In this document: positions 1-6,709 of the stretch, in pieces
Layout: the number at the start of each line of letters is the position of its first letter
How positions within the stretch are numbered: position 1 is the first letter of the stretch
Origin: JBKEDC01 sp047975205
GTDB lineage: Bacteria > Bacteroidota > Bacteroidia > Bacteroidales > Prolixibacteraceae
Assembly (NCBI GenBank): GCA_047975205.1
Contig: JBKEDC010000010.1
Span: 1-30,670, forward strand
DNA length: 30,670 nt
Direction: 5' to 3'
Program-made: the position numbers and the translations under genes
Notes under the pieces: model-generated
Seen by the model: the letters and a program-made list of their open reading frames with translations, nothing else
What the model was told of the DNA's origin: nothing
Database searches by the model: none

Positions 1-4
1 ATAT

Positions 5-36
5 TTTGCCGTTTCCCAACATTTCCTTTACCTTTG
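5..36 (+). promoter_or_regulatory. Bacteroides-type promoter of the thiamin receptor gene
   Basis: TTTG at 5-8 is separated by exactly 20 bases from TACCTTTG at 29-36, a full match to the -33/-7 consensus (TTTG, TAnnTTTG) used by the primary sigma factor of Bacteroidota. Transcription would begin near 42-44, just before the riboswitch. Start site and strength are inferred. Confidence 0.75.
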
Positions 37-47
37 CCTCGATTTTA

Positions 48-126
48 GCAATGGGGTGTCCTAATATTACGGACTGAGATCATACCCAAATAACCTGATC
101 CGGGTAATGCCGGCGGAGGGAAGGGC
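48..126 (+). promoter_or_regulatory. TPP (thiamin pyrophosphate) riboswitch, THI element
   Basis: The conserved THI-box segments are present in order: GGGGTG near 53-58, CTGAGA at 74-79, ACCC at 83-86, ACCTGAT at 93-99, TAATGCC at 105-111 and GCGGAGGGAA near 113-122. The aptamer lies between the promoter and a TonB-dependent receptor gene. Two hairpins follow: GGAACA/TGTTCC at 135-150 with loop TATG, and TTGGTTA/TAACCAA at 158-176, which ends 13 bases before the start codon. No U-tract follows either, so the expression platform looks translational rather than a terminator; that last point is inference. TPP binding would lower expression of the receptor. Confidence 0.93.
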
Positions 127-189
127 GAAAAGAGGGAACATATGTGTTCCTACTCCATTGGTTAGTTAATAACCAAGTTTAATTAAAAA

Positions 190-2637
190 ATGAAGTGTTT
201 ATTTTTATCGTTGTTAGGTTTATTCCTGGCAACAGGCAGTTTTGCGCAAATAAGTTTAAGTGGGACTGTAACTGCACAACAAGGAAATCCTTTAGTTGGT
301 GCCACTATTTCGATTAACCAAGGCAAACGTGCCAAAATAGCTGATGCCGACGGAAAATTTGAGTTCTCTAATTTGAAGTCGGGAAACTATGAGTTAGAAA
401 TATCGTTTGTGGGTTATGAAACTTATCATAAAGAGATTAGCCTACAACAGTCCAAACAGCTTGCTGTCGTTTTGGAAGCATCTACGGTGATGGCCGATGA
501 AGTTCTTGTGTCGGCTACCAGAGCAGGAAGCCGAACTCCGGTAGCTAAAGCCGAAGTGAGTAAGGATTATATTCAAAATCAGAATATGGGACAAGATATT
601 CCGTATTTACTTACAATGACACCTTCGTATGTAGCAACATCTGATGCTGGAACCGGAGTTGGATATACCTATTTTCGCATTCGAGGAACCGATCTTAATC
701 GTATTAATGTAACTATCGATGGGGTGCCGATGAATGATGCCGAATCTCAAGGGGTATTTTTTGTAGATATTCCCGATTTGGCAGGATCGTTGGAAAACAT
801 TCAGGTGCAACGAGGCGTTGGAACTTCAACCAACGGAGCCGGAGCATTTGGAGCAAGTATTAACATGCAAACGGCTAATGAAAGCAAAAAAGCTTATGCC
901 GAATACAGAACTTCGGGAGGTAGCTTCGGAACGTATAAAAATTCGGTATCGGCAGGAACAGGAATGATGGGGAAATTTGCGTTCGATGTACGTCTTTCTC
1001 AAGTAGCATCAGATGGTTTTATAGATAGAGCATCTTCAAATTTAAAATCATATTATATGTCGGGAGGGTATTTCTCTGATAAAACAATCATTAAACTTAA
1101 AGTATTCTCCGGATTTGAAGAAACCTATCAAGCATGGAATGGAGTACCTTCGGTAAAATTGAATAATGATGAGGAAGGTATGTTGCGCTATAAGAATGAT
1201 TGGTTGTTGGGCGGCTCAGAACGAGAAAATGAAATTCGCTATGAAAACCTCGTTAATTCCAATGCACGCACCTATAATATGTACACTTATGATAATGAAG
1301 TAGATAATTACAATCAAACTTATTATCAGTTGCATCTGGTGCAGGAAATCAATCCTTATCTTAACTTTAATGCAGCGTTGTTTCTCACAAGAGGAAAAGG
1401 CTATTATGAGAATTACGAATATGATAAAGATTATGCCGATTATTTAATGCTTCAACCCGAAGGGCAAGAAACAACTGATTTAGTGCAGCGCAAGTGGCTA
1501 GATAATTATTACTATGGTGCAACTTATGCTTTAAACTATGCACAAGGAAAGCATCAGTTAACCGTTGGTGGAGCCTATACGGAATATGATGGCGACCATT
1601 ACGGGAATGTAATTTGGGCGCAGAATATGGGTGCTAACCCTAAAGATTACGAATGGTATAGAGGTAATGGGCTGAAAAAAGATTTTAATATTTATGCTAA
1701 ATACAATGTAAACCTTACGGAAGCTTTGTCGCTGTACACCGATTTGCAATACCGCTATATTAATTATGATATATCAGGGATAGATGATGATTTAAGAGAT
1801 ATTACCCAACAACACACATTCAACTTTTTCAATCCGAAATTTGGTCTTTACTATCAACCGAACAGACATCACTCAGCTTATGTAAGTTACGCACAAGCAC
1901 ATCGAGAGCCTAATCGAGATAATTATGTAGATGCAGACCCTAACGGAGCTCAGCCGGTGGCAGAAACACTAAATGATTTTGAAGCAGGCTATAACTACAA
2001 AAGTGCAAAAGTATCGGTAGGAGCTAATCTATATGGCATGTTCTATAAGAATCAGTTGGTATTAACCGGAGAAATTAACGATGTAGGATCGGGCATTATG
2101 ACCAATGTAGATGATAGCTATCGGGCAGGTATCGAATTAACCGGAAGCGTTTTATTAGCTAAAAAAGTCCGTTGGGATGCTACTTATACTTTCAGCCAAA
2201 ACAAGATTAATAATTTTACGGAATATGTAGATGATTGGGATACCGGAGGACAAATAGAAACAAGCCTCGGGAAAGCAGACTTAGCGTTTTCTCCTGATCA
2301 TGTGATGAACAGTATGATTACTTGGACTCCTACAAAACGTTGGAATATTTCCTTGAATAGTTCTTTTGTGAGCAGTCAATATATCGATAATAGTTCGAGC
2401 AAAGACAGGTCATTAGATTCTTGGTTTGTAAACAACCTGAAAATTGACTACACGCTGCCAATGAAACTATTCAAAGAAATGAAATTTCATCTCATGGTGA
2501 ATAATTTATTTAATACGGAGTATGAAAGTAATGCTTGGGTGTATTCTTACTATAATGCCGGTGAGCGTTATAAAATGGATGGTTATTTCCCACAGGCAGG
2601 TATCAATTTCTATTTTGGAGTTGATTTTAAATTTTAA
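190..2637 (+). CDS. TonB-dependent outer-membrane receptor, probable thiamin transporter
   Basis: An 815-residue outer-membrane receptor that would import thiamin or a thiamin derivative using TonB energy. A signal peptide covers about residues 1-19 (cut after SFA). A carboxypeptidase-regulatory-like beta-sandwich domain follows at about 20-95 (LSGTVTAQQGNPLVGATI). The plug domain lies at about 115-230, with FRIRGTD, TIDGVPMND and IQVQRGVGTSTNGAGAFG. The rest is a beta-barrel ending in aromatic F (DFKF), typical for barrel assembly. Size fits the family. The substrate is inferred from the TPP riboswitch directly upstream; omr1-type receptors under THI elements are known in Bacteroidota. The usual partners PnuT and thiamin pyrophosphokinase are not adjacent, and the gene is monocistronic, closed by a terminator. 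Confidence 0.92.
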   Translation: MKCLFLSLLGLFLATGSFAQISLSGTVTAQQGNPLVGATISINQGKRAKIADADGKFEFSNLKSGNYELEISFVGYETYHKEISLQQSKQLAVVLEASTVMADEVLVSATRAGSRTPVAKAEVSKDYIQNQNMGQDIPYLLTMTPSYVATSDAGTGVGYTYFRIRGTDLNRINVTIDGVPMNDAESQGVFFVDIPDLAGSLENIQVQRGVGTSTNGAGAFGASINMQTANESKKAYAEYRTSGGSFGTYKNSVSAGTGMMGKFAFDVRLSQVASDGFIDRASSNLKSYYMSGGYFSDKTIIKLKVFSGFEETYQAWNGVPSVKLNNDEEGMLRYKNDWLLGGSERENEIRYENLVNSNARTYNMYTYDNEVDNYNQTYYQLHLVQEINPYLNFNAALFLTRGKGYYENYEYDKDYADYLMLQPEGQETTDLVQRKWLDNYYYGATYALNYAQGKHQLTVGGAYTEYDGDHYGNVIWAQNMGANPKDYEWYRGNGLKKDFNIYAKYNVNLTEALSLYTDLQYRYINYDISGIDDDLRDITQQHTFNFFNPKFGLYYQPNRHHSAYVSYAQAHREPNRDNYVDADPNGAQPVAETLNDFEAGYNYKSAKVSVGANLYGMFYKNQLVLTGEINDVGSGIMTNVDDSYRAGIELTGSVLLAKKVRWDATYTFSQNKINNFTEYVDDWDTGGQIETSLGKADLAFSPDHVMNSMITWTPTKRWNISLNSSFVSSQYIDNSSSKDRSLDSWFVNNLKIDYTLPMKLFKEMKFHLMVNNLFNTEYESNAWVYSYYNAGERYKMDGYFPQAGINFYFGVDFKF

Positions 2638-2722
2638 GCTGTATTTGTTTGGTAAAATACAACCGGAACTACTTGTTGGAAATTTGTGTGATACTAGAAG
2701 GTATTAGGAACTTCATAAGTGT

Positions 2723-2762
2723 AAAAAAGCTCTTGCTCTCAAAAGAAACAAGAGCTTTTTTA
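2723..2762 (+). terminator. Intrinsic terminator of the thiamin receptor gene
   Basis: A perfect stem AAAAAAGCTCTTG (2723-2735) with CAAGAGCTTTTTT (2749-2761) encloses a 13-base loop. The distal arm ends in six T. It lies 86 bases after the receptor stop codon. The A-rich proximal arm means it could also stop transcription from the minus-strand gene at 2797-3339. Confidence 0.85.
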
Positions 2763-2796
2763 TAGCCCAGTATAAGTACATTGAGTTGGGGTATGT

Positions 2797-3339
2797 TTAT
2801 TCTGCTACTATCTGAGAAAGATTCTTACTGTTCACGTCAAAAAATAAAGGAGCAACTTGAACTTTAGGATAGCGTTTATGAATACGAGCAGCTTCTGATA
2901 GGATAAATTCAATGGAATTACCGATTTCAAAGAAAGGAGCCAGCCCTTCAAAATGGTTTCTAGCGTTTTCTGCATCCCAACCGGCGTTTTTCACCATACC
3001 TTCAATGAAACAATCCTTCACATCATTCAGTTTCTCCATGCGGCATTCATTATTAGCTATTAGTGCAATATGCTTAATATTTCCCACTCCAATAGTGTAA
3101 GAAACCTGAAATTCTTGATAGAAAAGATTAGCTCCCCCTGTTCTGAAAATATAAGCGAAATTATCGGGCAACCACAAGCTGATGCGATGATCTGCACACA
3201 TGCCAATCATGAGTTCGGCTTCTTCATAGAGTGTGAATACTTTATTAAGGTTATGATATTCCAACAATAACCCTATCGGAGTATTTCTATACTCCGGTAA
3301 AATATCGTTGACATTGTTTATCTCTATTAATTTCGACAT
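2797..3339 (-). CDS. Beta-carbonic-anhydrase-like protein lacking the His zinc ligand
   Basis: A 180-residue protein with the layout of a beta-class carbonic anhydrase. It has the CxDxR motif (C48, D50, R52), an FRTGGAN segment at 65-71 in place of RNAGG, and a C-terminal PLFFDVNSKNLSQI strand resembling the usual yDv-tG-L ending. In the active-site HxxC motif, the His is replaced: the segment reads NNEC (N96, C99) after a hydrophobic strand. So one of three protein zinc ligands is missing while both Cys and the Asp/Arg dyad remain. Classical CO2 hydration is therefore uncertain; it may bind metal differently or act on another small substrate. No signal peptide, so cytoplasmic. It stands alone, divergent from the SUI1 gene. 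The fold assignment is fairly secure, the activity is not. Confidence 0.7.
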   Translation of the reverse strand: MSKLIEINNVNDILPEYRNTPIGLLLEYHNLNKVFTLYEEAELMIGMCADHRISLWLPDNFAYIFRTGGANLFYQEFQVSYTIGVGNIKHIALIANNECRMEKLNDVKDCFIEGMVKNAGWDAENARNHFEGLAPFFEIGNSIEFILSEAARIHKRYPKVQVAPLFFDVNSKNLSQIVAE

Positions 3340-3361
3340 CCTAGTTGTTGTAAGTACAAAG

Positions 3362-3400
3362 AAAAAACCAAGCTTAACGGGAAAGGTTCAGCTTGGTTTT
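3362..3400 (-). terminator. Terminator-like hairpin in the leader of the carbonic-anhydrase-like gene
   Basis: AAAACCAAGCT (3364-3374) pairs perfectly with AGCTTGGTTTT (3390-3400) around a 15-base loop. Read on the minus strand the stem is followed by a run of T (complement of 3362-3367), then 22 bases to the start codon at 3339. It could be an attenuator of that gene. On the plus strand only four T, inside the stem, follow it. No minus-strand gene lies upstream for it to terminate. Confidence 0.5.
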
Positions 3401-3506
3401 GCAAAGAAAAATTAAATCGGGCATTTTTGTCTTATAATAGCAGGGGTTTATTGTGCTAAAGAAATTTAAAATCTTATAGAATTTATTTATTCTTTCGAAA
3501 AAGAGA

Positions 3507-3538
3507 TTTCAAAAAGCTGATTAGAAGTCGTATTTTAG
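3507..3538 (+). promoter_or_regulatory. Possible promoter of the SUI1-like gene
   Basis: TTTC (3507-3510) and TATTTTAG (3531-3538) are separated by 20 bases, each one base off the TTTG/TAnnTTTG consensus. It would give a leader of about 12 bases before the start codon at 3556. Weak match. Confidence 0.3.
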
Positions 3539-3555
3539 TCCCCTAAAAAAAAATT

Positions 3556-3909
3556 ATGAGCGAAGATTGGAAAGATAAGTTAGGAATAGTGTTTGGTGTA
3601 GATGCAGAGTCTTATGAGAATTCGAAAGAACCTCAAGAGATAGAGGAAGCTCCTTCGGTGGCTAAAAATAAACAAGCATTATATGTAGAACTTGATCGTA
3701 AAGGAAGAAACGGGAAGTCGGCAACTATCATTACGGGTTTTGAAGGAACAGATGATGAGCTTAAACAATTGGCTAAAGAACTTAAAACAAGATGTGGAGT
3801 AGGGGGTTCTTCGAGGGGTGGCGAAATTTTGATTCAAGGCGACTTTGTGCAGAAAGTAATGGAATTATTGAGAACAGAAGGGTTTAAAGTAAAACGTATT
3901 GGAGGATAA
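3556..3909 (+). CDS. SUI1/eIF1-like translation factor (YciH family)
   Basis: A 117-residue cytoplasmic protein. Its second half, about residues 40-117, is an SUI1 domain: LYVELDRKGRNGKSATIITGF, then a KTRCGVGGSSRGGEILIQGD segment and the ending VMELLRTEGFKVKRIGG. The first 40 residues are acidic and probably flexible. Eukaryotic eIF1 controls start-codon selection on the small ribosomal subunit; the E. coli relative YciH has been proposed to inhibit translation initiation under stress. The length matches bacterial members. A run of A lies just before the ATG and no clear Shine-Dalgarno is visible, as is common in this phylum. It lies upstream of the YebC-family gene on the same strand, but that gene has its own candidate -7 box. 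Confidence 0.88.
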   Translation: MSEDWKDKLGIVFGVDAESYENSKEPQEIEEAPSVAKNKQALYVELDRKGRNGKSATIITGFEGTDDELKQLAKELKTRCGVGGSSRGGEILIQGDFVQKVMELLRTEGFKVKRIGG

Positions 3910-3987
3910 GGACTGTTCCGGTTCCGGAATAAACTTAACTCGATCGAACTATTTCAGAAAAATGACACATGTAGCATGATAATTTAC

Positions 3988-3995
3988 TACTTTTG
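3988..3995 (+). promoter_or_regulatory. Candidate -7 element of the YebC-family gene
   Basis: TACTTTTG matches TAnnTTTG exactly. No good TTTG lies 19-21 bases upstream. Transcription would start near 4001, downstream of the ATG at 3976. This supports the GTG at 4027 as the true start of the following gene. Confidence 0.4.
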
Positions 3996-4026
3996 TGTTA
4001 ATTGTATAAATAAAAAAGAATTAAAC

Positions 4027-4737
4027 GTGGGAAGAGCATTTGAATATAGACGTGCTGCCAAAGAGAAACGTTGGGGGCACATGTCGCGAATATTTCCAAA
4101 ATTATCAAGAGCCATTACTATGGCAGCAAAAGAGGGTGGACCCGAACCCGATATGAATCCGAAGTTGCGTTTGGCCATACACAATGCCAAAGCTCAGAAC
4201 ATGCCTAAAGATAACATTGATAACGCTATCAAACGTGCAGCCGGAAAAGATGCAGCCGATTATACAGAGGTAAACTATGAAGGTAAAGGACCACACGGAG
4301 CATTGATTTTTGTGGAGTGTGCAACCGACAATACAACACGTACGGTGGCAAATGTAAAATCATATTTCAATAAGAATGGTGGACAAATGGTGCCTACCGG
4401 CTCCTTGGAGTTCATGTTTAACAGAAAAGCTGTTTTTGAATTAGAAAAAACTGATGAGCTTGACATTGAAGAAATGGAATTAGAGCTTATTGATGCCGGC
4501 TTAGAGGAAATAGAAGAAAACGAAGGTGTAATTTATTTAACTGGAGATTTTACTAGTTTCGGTACACTTTCACATGCTTTAGAAGAGAAAGGTATTCAGC
4601 CTCAGAAGGCAAATTTACAACGTATTCCAACCAGTCCGGTTGCTTTTACGGAAGAACAAATGGAAGAGATCGAAAAACTTATCGACAAGTTGGAAGAGGA
4701 TGACGATGTACAACATGTGTTTACCAATATAGAGTAA
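4027..4737 (+). CDS. yebC: YebC/PmpR/TACO1-family protein
   Basis: A 236-residue cytoplasmic protein of the YebC family. Conserved features include the N-terminal GRAFEYRRAAKEKRWGHMS, KLSRAITMAAKEGGPEPDMN, NAKAQNMPKDNIDNAIKRAAG, the YEGKGPHGALIFVECATDN segment, and an acidic C-terminal third. The family was long annotated as a transcriptional regulator; more recent work shows that bacterial and mitochondrial members bind the ribosome and help translation of proline-rich stretches. Start choice: the open frame runs back to an ATG at 3976, but homology begins at the GTG at 4027, an AAAAAAGAA run precedes it, and a -7 promoter box lies between the two candidate starts. A strong terminator follows the stop codon. 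Confidence 0.93.
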   Translation: MGRAFEYRRAAKEKRWGHMSRIFPKLSRAITMAAKEGGPEPDMNPKLRLAIHNAKAQNMPKDNIDNAIKRAAGKDAADYTEVNYEGKGPHGALIFVECATDNTTRTVANVKSYFNKNGGQMVPTGSLEFMFNRKAVFELEKTDELDIEEMELELIDAGLEEIEENEGVIYLTGDFTSFGTLSHALEEKGIQPQKANLQRIPTSPVAFTEEQMEEIEKLIDKLEEDDDVQHVFTNIE

Positions 4738-4761
4738 GCACATCGAGCAACGATAGAATAT

Positions 4762-4793
4762 AAAGAGTTCAGCTGCAAAGTTGAACTCTTTTT
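4762..4793 (+). terminator. Intrinsic terminator after yebC
   Basis: AAAGAGTTCA (4762-4771) pairs perfectly with TGAACTCTTT (4782-4791), with a 10-base loop and a T-run running to 4793. It lies 24 bases after the yebC stop codon. Confidence 0.85.
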
Positions 4794-4843
4794 GATTTTA
4801 GGTGTATCCTTGCTCAAAGGAAACTTTTGCATCTAAATGAAGA

Positions 4844-4908
4844 AGCCCTTGGAGCCCCTTGGTGTTTGCATCACGAAACAAGTTGAGGAAATAGGGGCTC
4901 CTCGGGCT
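4844..4908. repeat. Long imperfect inverted repeat between convergent genes
   Basis: AGCCCTTGGAGCCCCT (4844-4859) and AGGGGCTCCTCGGGCT (4893-4908) are complementary at 14 of 16 positions around a 33-base spacer. It is much more GC-rich than its surroundings and has no T-run on either side. It lies 39 bases beyond the stop codon of the minus-strand copper operon, so it may be a 3-prime-end structure of that mRNA or a dispersed intergenic element. Confidence 0.55.
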
Positions 4909-4947
4909 AACAACAACTAGAAACCAAACATGAATAAAATACCCACG

Positions 4948-5280
4948 CTATCTGTTGTATTTACAGCAACCGGGAAGTTTTTCGTAGGCTTCATCGGTAG
5001 CTTTGCATTTCTCGGTGTCGTGACCGACTTTAGCTATTGCCTTCTCAATGTTCGTGCGATTGGTTTTAGCATCATCAAAATCCACAGTTATTTTCTGAGT
5101 TGCCTCATCCCAAACTGCCGAGCTTACGCCATCAACTGATAAAGCTGCTTTTTCAATACGCTTTTCGCACGAGCCACATTTTCCTTTTACGGTAAATACA
5201 TCTTTTTCATCATTCCCGGCACGAGCTACAAATGTTGTAGCTATAAGTAAACCGGCTAAAATCAAACTTCTTGTTTTCAT
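4948..5280 (-). CDS. Exported heavy-metal-associated (HMA) metallochaperone-like protein
   Basis: A 110-residue protein: signal peptide at about 1-21 (cut near ARA-G), then an HMA ferredoxin-like domain. The metal-binding loop is KGKCGSCEKRIE with C35 and C38, the CxxC pair that binds Cu(I) in CopZ/Atx1 proteins, although the usual M/H-x-C start is K-C here. The C-terminal part adds C61-region residues EKCKATDE and a CC pair (LPGCCKY), giving extra thiols. Because it is exported, it would act in the periplasm, probably handing Cu(I) or Ag(I) to the adaptor and pump or buffering it. It is the last gene of the efflux operon, 33 bases after cusB. Such small HMA proteins commonly accompany CusBA-type operons in Bacteroidota. 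The metal is inferred from context. Confidence 0.86.
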   Translation of the reverse strand: MKTRSLILAGLLIATTFVARAGNDEKDVFTVKGKCGSCEKRIEKAALSVDGVSSAVWDEATQKITVDFDDAKTNRTNIEKAIAKVGHDTEKCKATDEAYEKLPGCCKYNR

Positions 5281-5313
5281 TTTGTTAATTTTAAATTGGT
5301 TAATATATAAGAA

Positions 5314-6705
5314 TTAATTCTGGTGCATATCTTTCATATCCATACCTTTCATGTCTTTCATATCCATATCTTTTTTATTCGTACCTCCCATGTGCATTCC
5401 ACCCATATTCATTCCACCAATTGGAGCATCATTTCCATCGGGATTCATCATACTTGGTAATCCTTGAAGCTGTGCAGCAGCATCAATTTTAAATACACCG
5501 TTTACAGCTATTTCTTCACCCTCTTTCAGTCCATCTACAACAGTATAAAAACTTCCGGCTTCAGCACCCAAAACAATTTCTCGATAGATAAAAGACGGAT
5601 TTTTACGATTTGGAACTTTTACATATACTACAGCTCGTTTACCAGTCCATAGTAAAGCCGTTTTCGGAATGATAATCCGATTGTCCGATGCAGCTACTCT
5701 AGATGTTATCGTCCCATTCACAAACATTTCCGGCTTGATTTCAAATGTCGGATTGCTGAGTTCTACTCGAACTCTTGCAACCCTTGTTTTGGCATCAATA
5801 AGTGGATCAATAAACGAAACTTCGCCTTTAAATGTTTTACCGGGTAATGATTGAATGGTGAAGTTTACTTTATCATGGAGTTTTATCCAAGGCAAATCAC
5901 TTTCATAAGCATCAAATAACACCCAAACTTTACTTAAGTCTATGACGGTAAATAACGGTACTCCTTCCTTTACATAATCGCCAATAGCCACTTTTCGGGC
6001 TGTTACTGTTCCTGTAATCGGAGAAAGAACATCAAAATAAAGTTGAGGTTCACCTTTTGTTTCTATGTTTTCTATTTGTTCATCAGTTAAGTCCCATAGT
6101 TTCAACTTGCTTTTTGCAGCCATATACAATGATGGACGAGAATCTTTAACGGCAACAGCTTCTAAAAGTTCGCGCTGTGCAGTTACTAAATCAGGAGAAT
6201 ATATTGTTGCCAATTTTTCACCTTTCACTACGTTTTGTCCTGTGAAATTTACGTTGAGTTTTTCTATTCTGCCACCAAATCGTGCGGTTAGCTCGGCAAT
6301 TCGTCTCTCATCAGCTTGTACTTTTCCTTGCAAATAGATTGATTTATCCGGACTTCCTTTGCCTACAATCATAGTTTGAACCTCTGCTAACTTCATTGCT
6401 GATTTACTTAATGCAATTTCATTAGGATCTACATCATCACCTTCTACACTCGTTTTTACCAATGGAATAAGTTTCATTCCGCATATGGGGCAATCTCCCG
6501 GCTCTTTCAATTTAATTTGTGGGTGCATGGCACAAGTCCACAAGGTAGTTTCTTTTGCGGATTGTTCTGATTCTGCTGCTTTATCGCTGCTTGTCGCATT
6601 TTTAGTTCCCGAATGGAAGAATAGCCATCCGAAAAACAAGCCGAGCACTAAAGCTCCAATAATAAGCTTTAGATTTTGTCTGATATTTTTTATTATTTGT
6701 TTCAT
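5314..6705 (-). CDS. cusB: CusB-type efflux RND periplasmic adaptor with metal-binding N-domain and Met-rich tail
   Basis: A 463-residue membrane-fusion protein linking the inner-membrane RND pump to the outer-membrane factor. One N-terminal membrane anchor lies at about 13-31. A heavy-metal-binding domain follows at 56-82 (WTCAMHPQI then PGDCPICGMKLIP; C58, H61, C72, C75, M77). The adaptor body at about 105-420 has the barrel-sandwich hybrid halves (LYLQGKVQADERRIAELTA and LSPITGTVTARKVAIGDYV), an alpha hairpin and beta-barrel. The last 48 residues carry 12 Met in GGMxM and MDMKDM-like repeats plus His, a probable Cu(I)/Ag(I) store. The start codon follows the outer-membrane-factor stop by 4 bases, and its GGGGAG Shine-Dalgarno lies inside the end of that gene, so translation is probably coupled. 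Metal identity is inferred. Confidence 0.92.
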   Translation of the reverse strand: MKQIIKNIRQNLKLIIGALVLGLFFGWLFFHSGTKNATSSDKAAESEQSAKETTLWTCAMHPQIKLKEPGDCPICGMKLIPLVKTSVEGDDVDPNEIALSKSAMKLAEVQTMIVGKGSPDKSIYLQGKVQADERRIAELTARFGGRIEKLNVNFTGQNVVKGEKLATIYSPDLVTAQRELLEAVAVKDSRPSLYMAAKSKLKLWDLTDEQIENIETKGEPQLYFDVLSPITGTVTARKVAIGDYVKEGVPLFTVIDLSKVWVLFDAYESDLPWIKLHDKVNFTIQSLPGKTFKGEVSFIDPLIDAKTRVARVRVELSNPTFEIKPEMFVNGTITSRVAASDNRIIIPKTALLWTGKRAVVYVKVPNRKNPSFIYREIVLGAEAGSFYTVVDGLKEGEEIAVNGVFKIDAAAQLQGLPSMMNPDGNDAPIGGMNMGGMHMGGTNKKDMDMKDMKGMDMKDMHQN

Positions 6706-6709
6706 ATTG

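Noticed and set aside
3976..4026. Upstream ATG start for the YebC-family protein
   Set aside because: A -7 promoter element lies downstream of it (3988-3995), and the homologous N-terminus begins at the GTG at 4027.
4930..5139. Plus-strand 69-codon open frame between yebC and the HMA gene
   Set aside because: It is antisense to the HMA metallochaperone gene and shows no family features.
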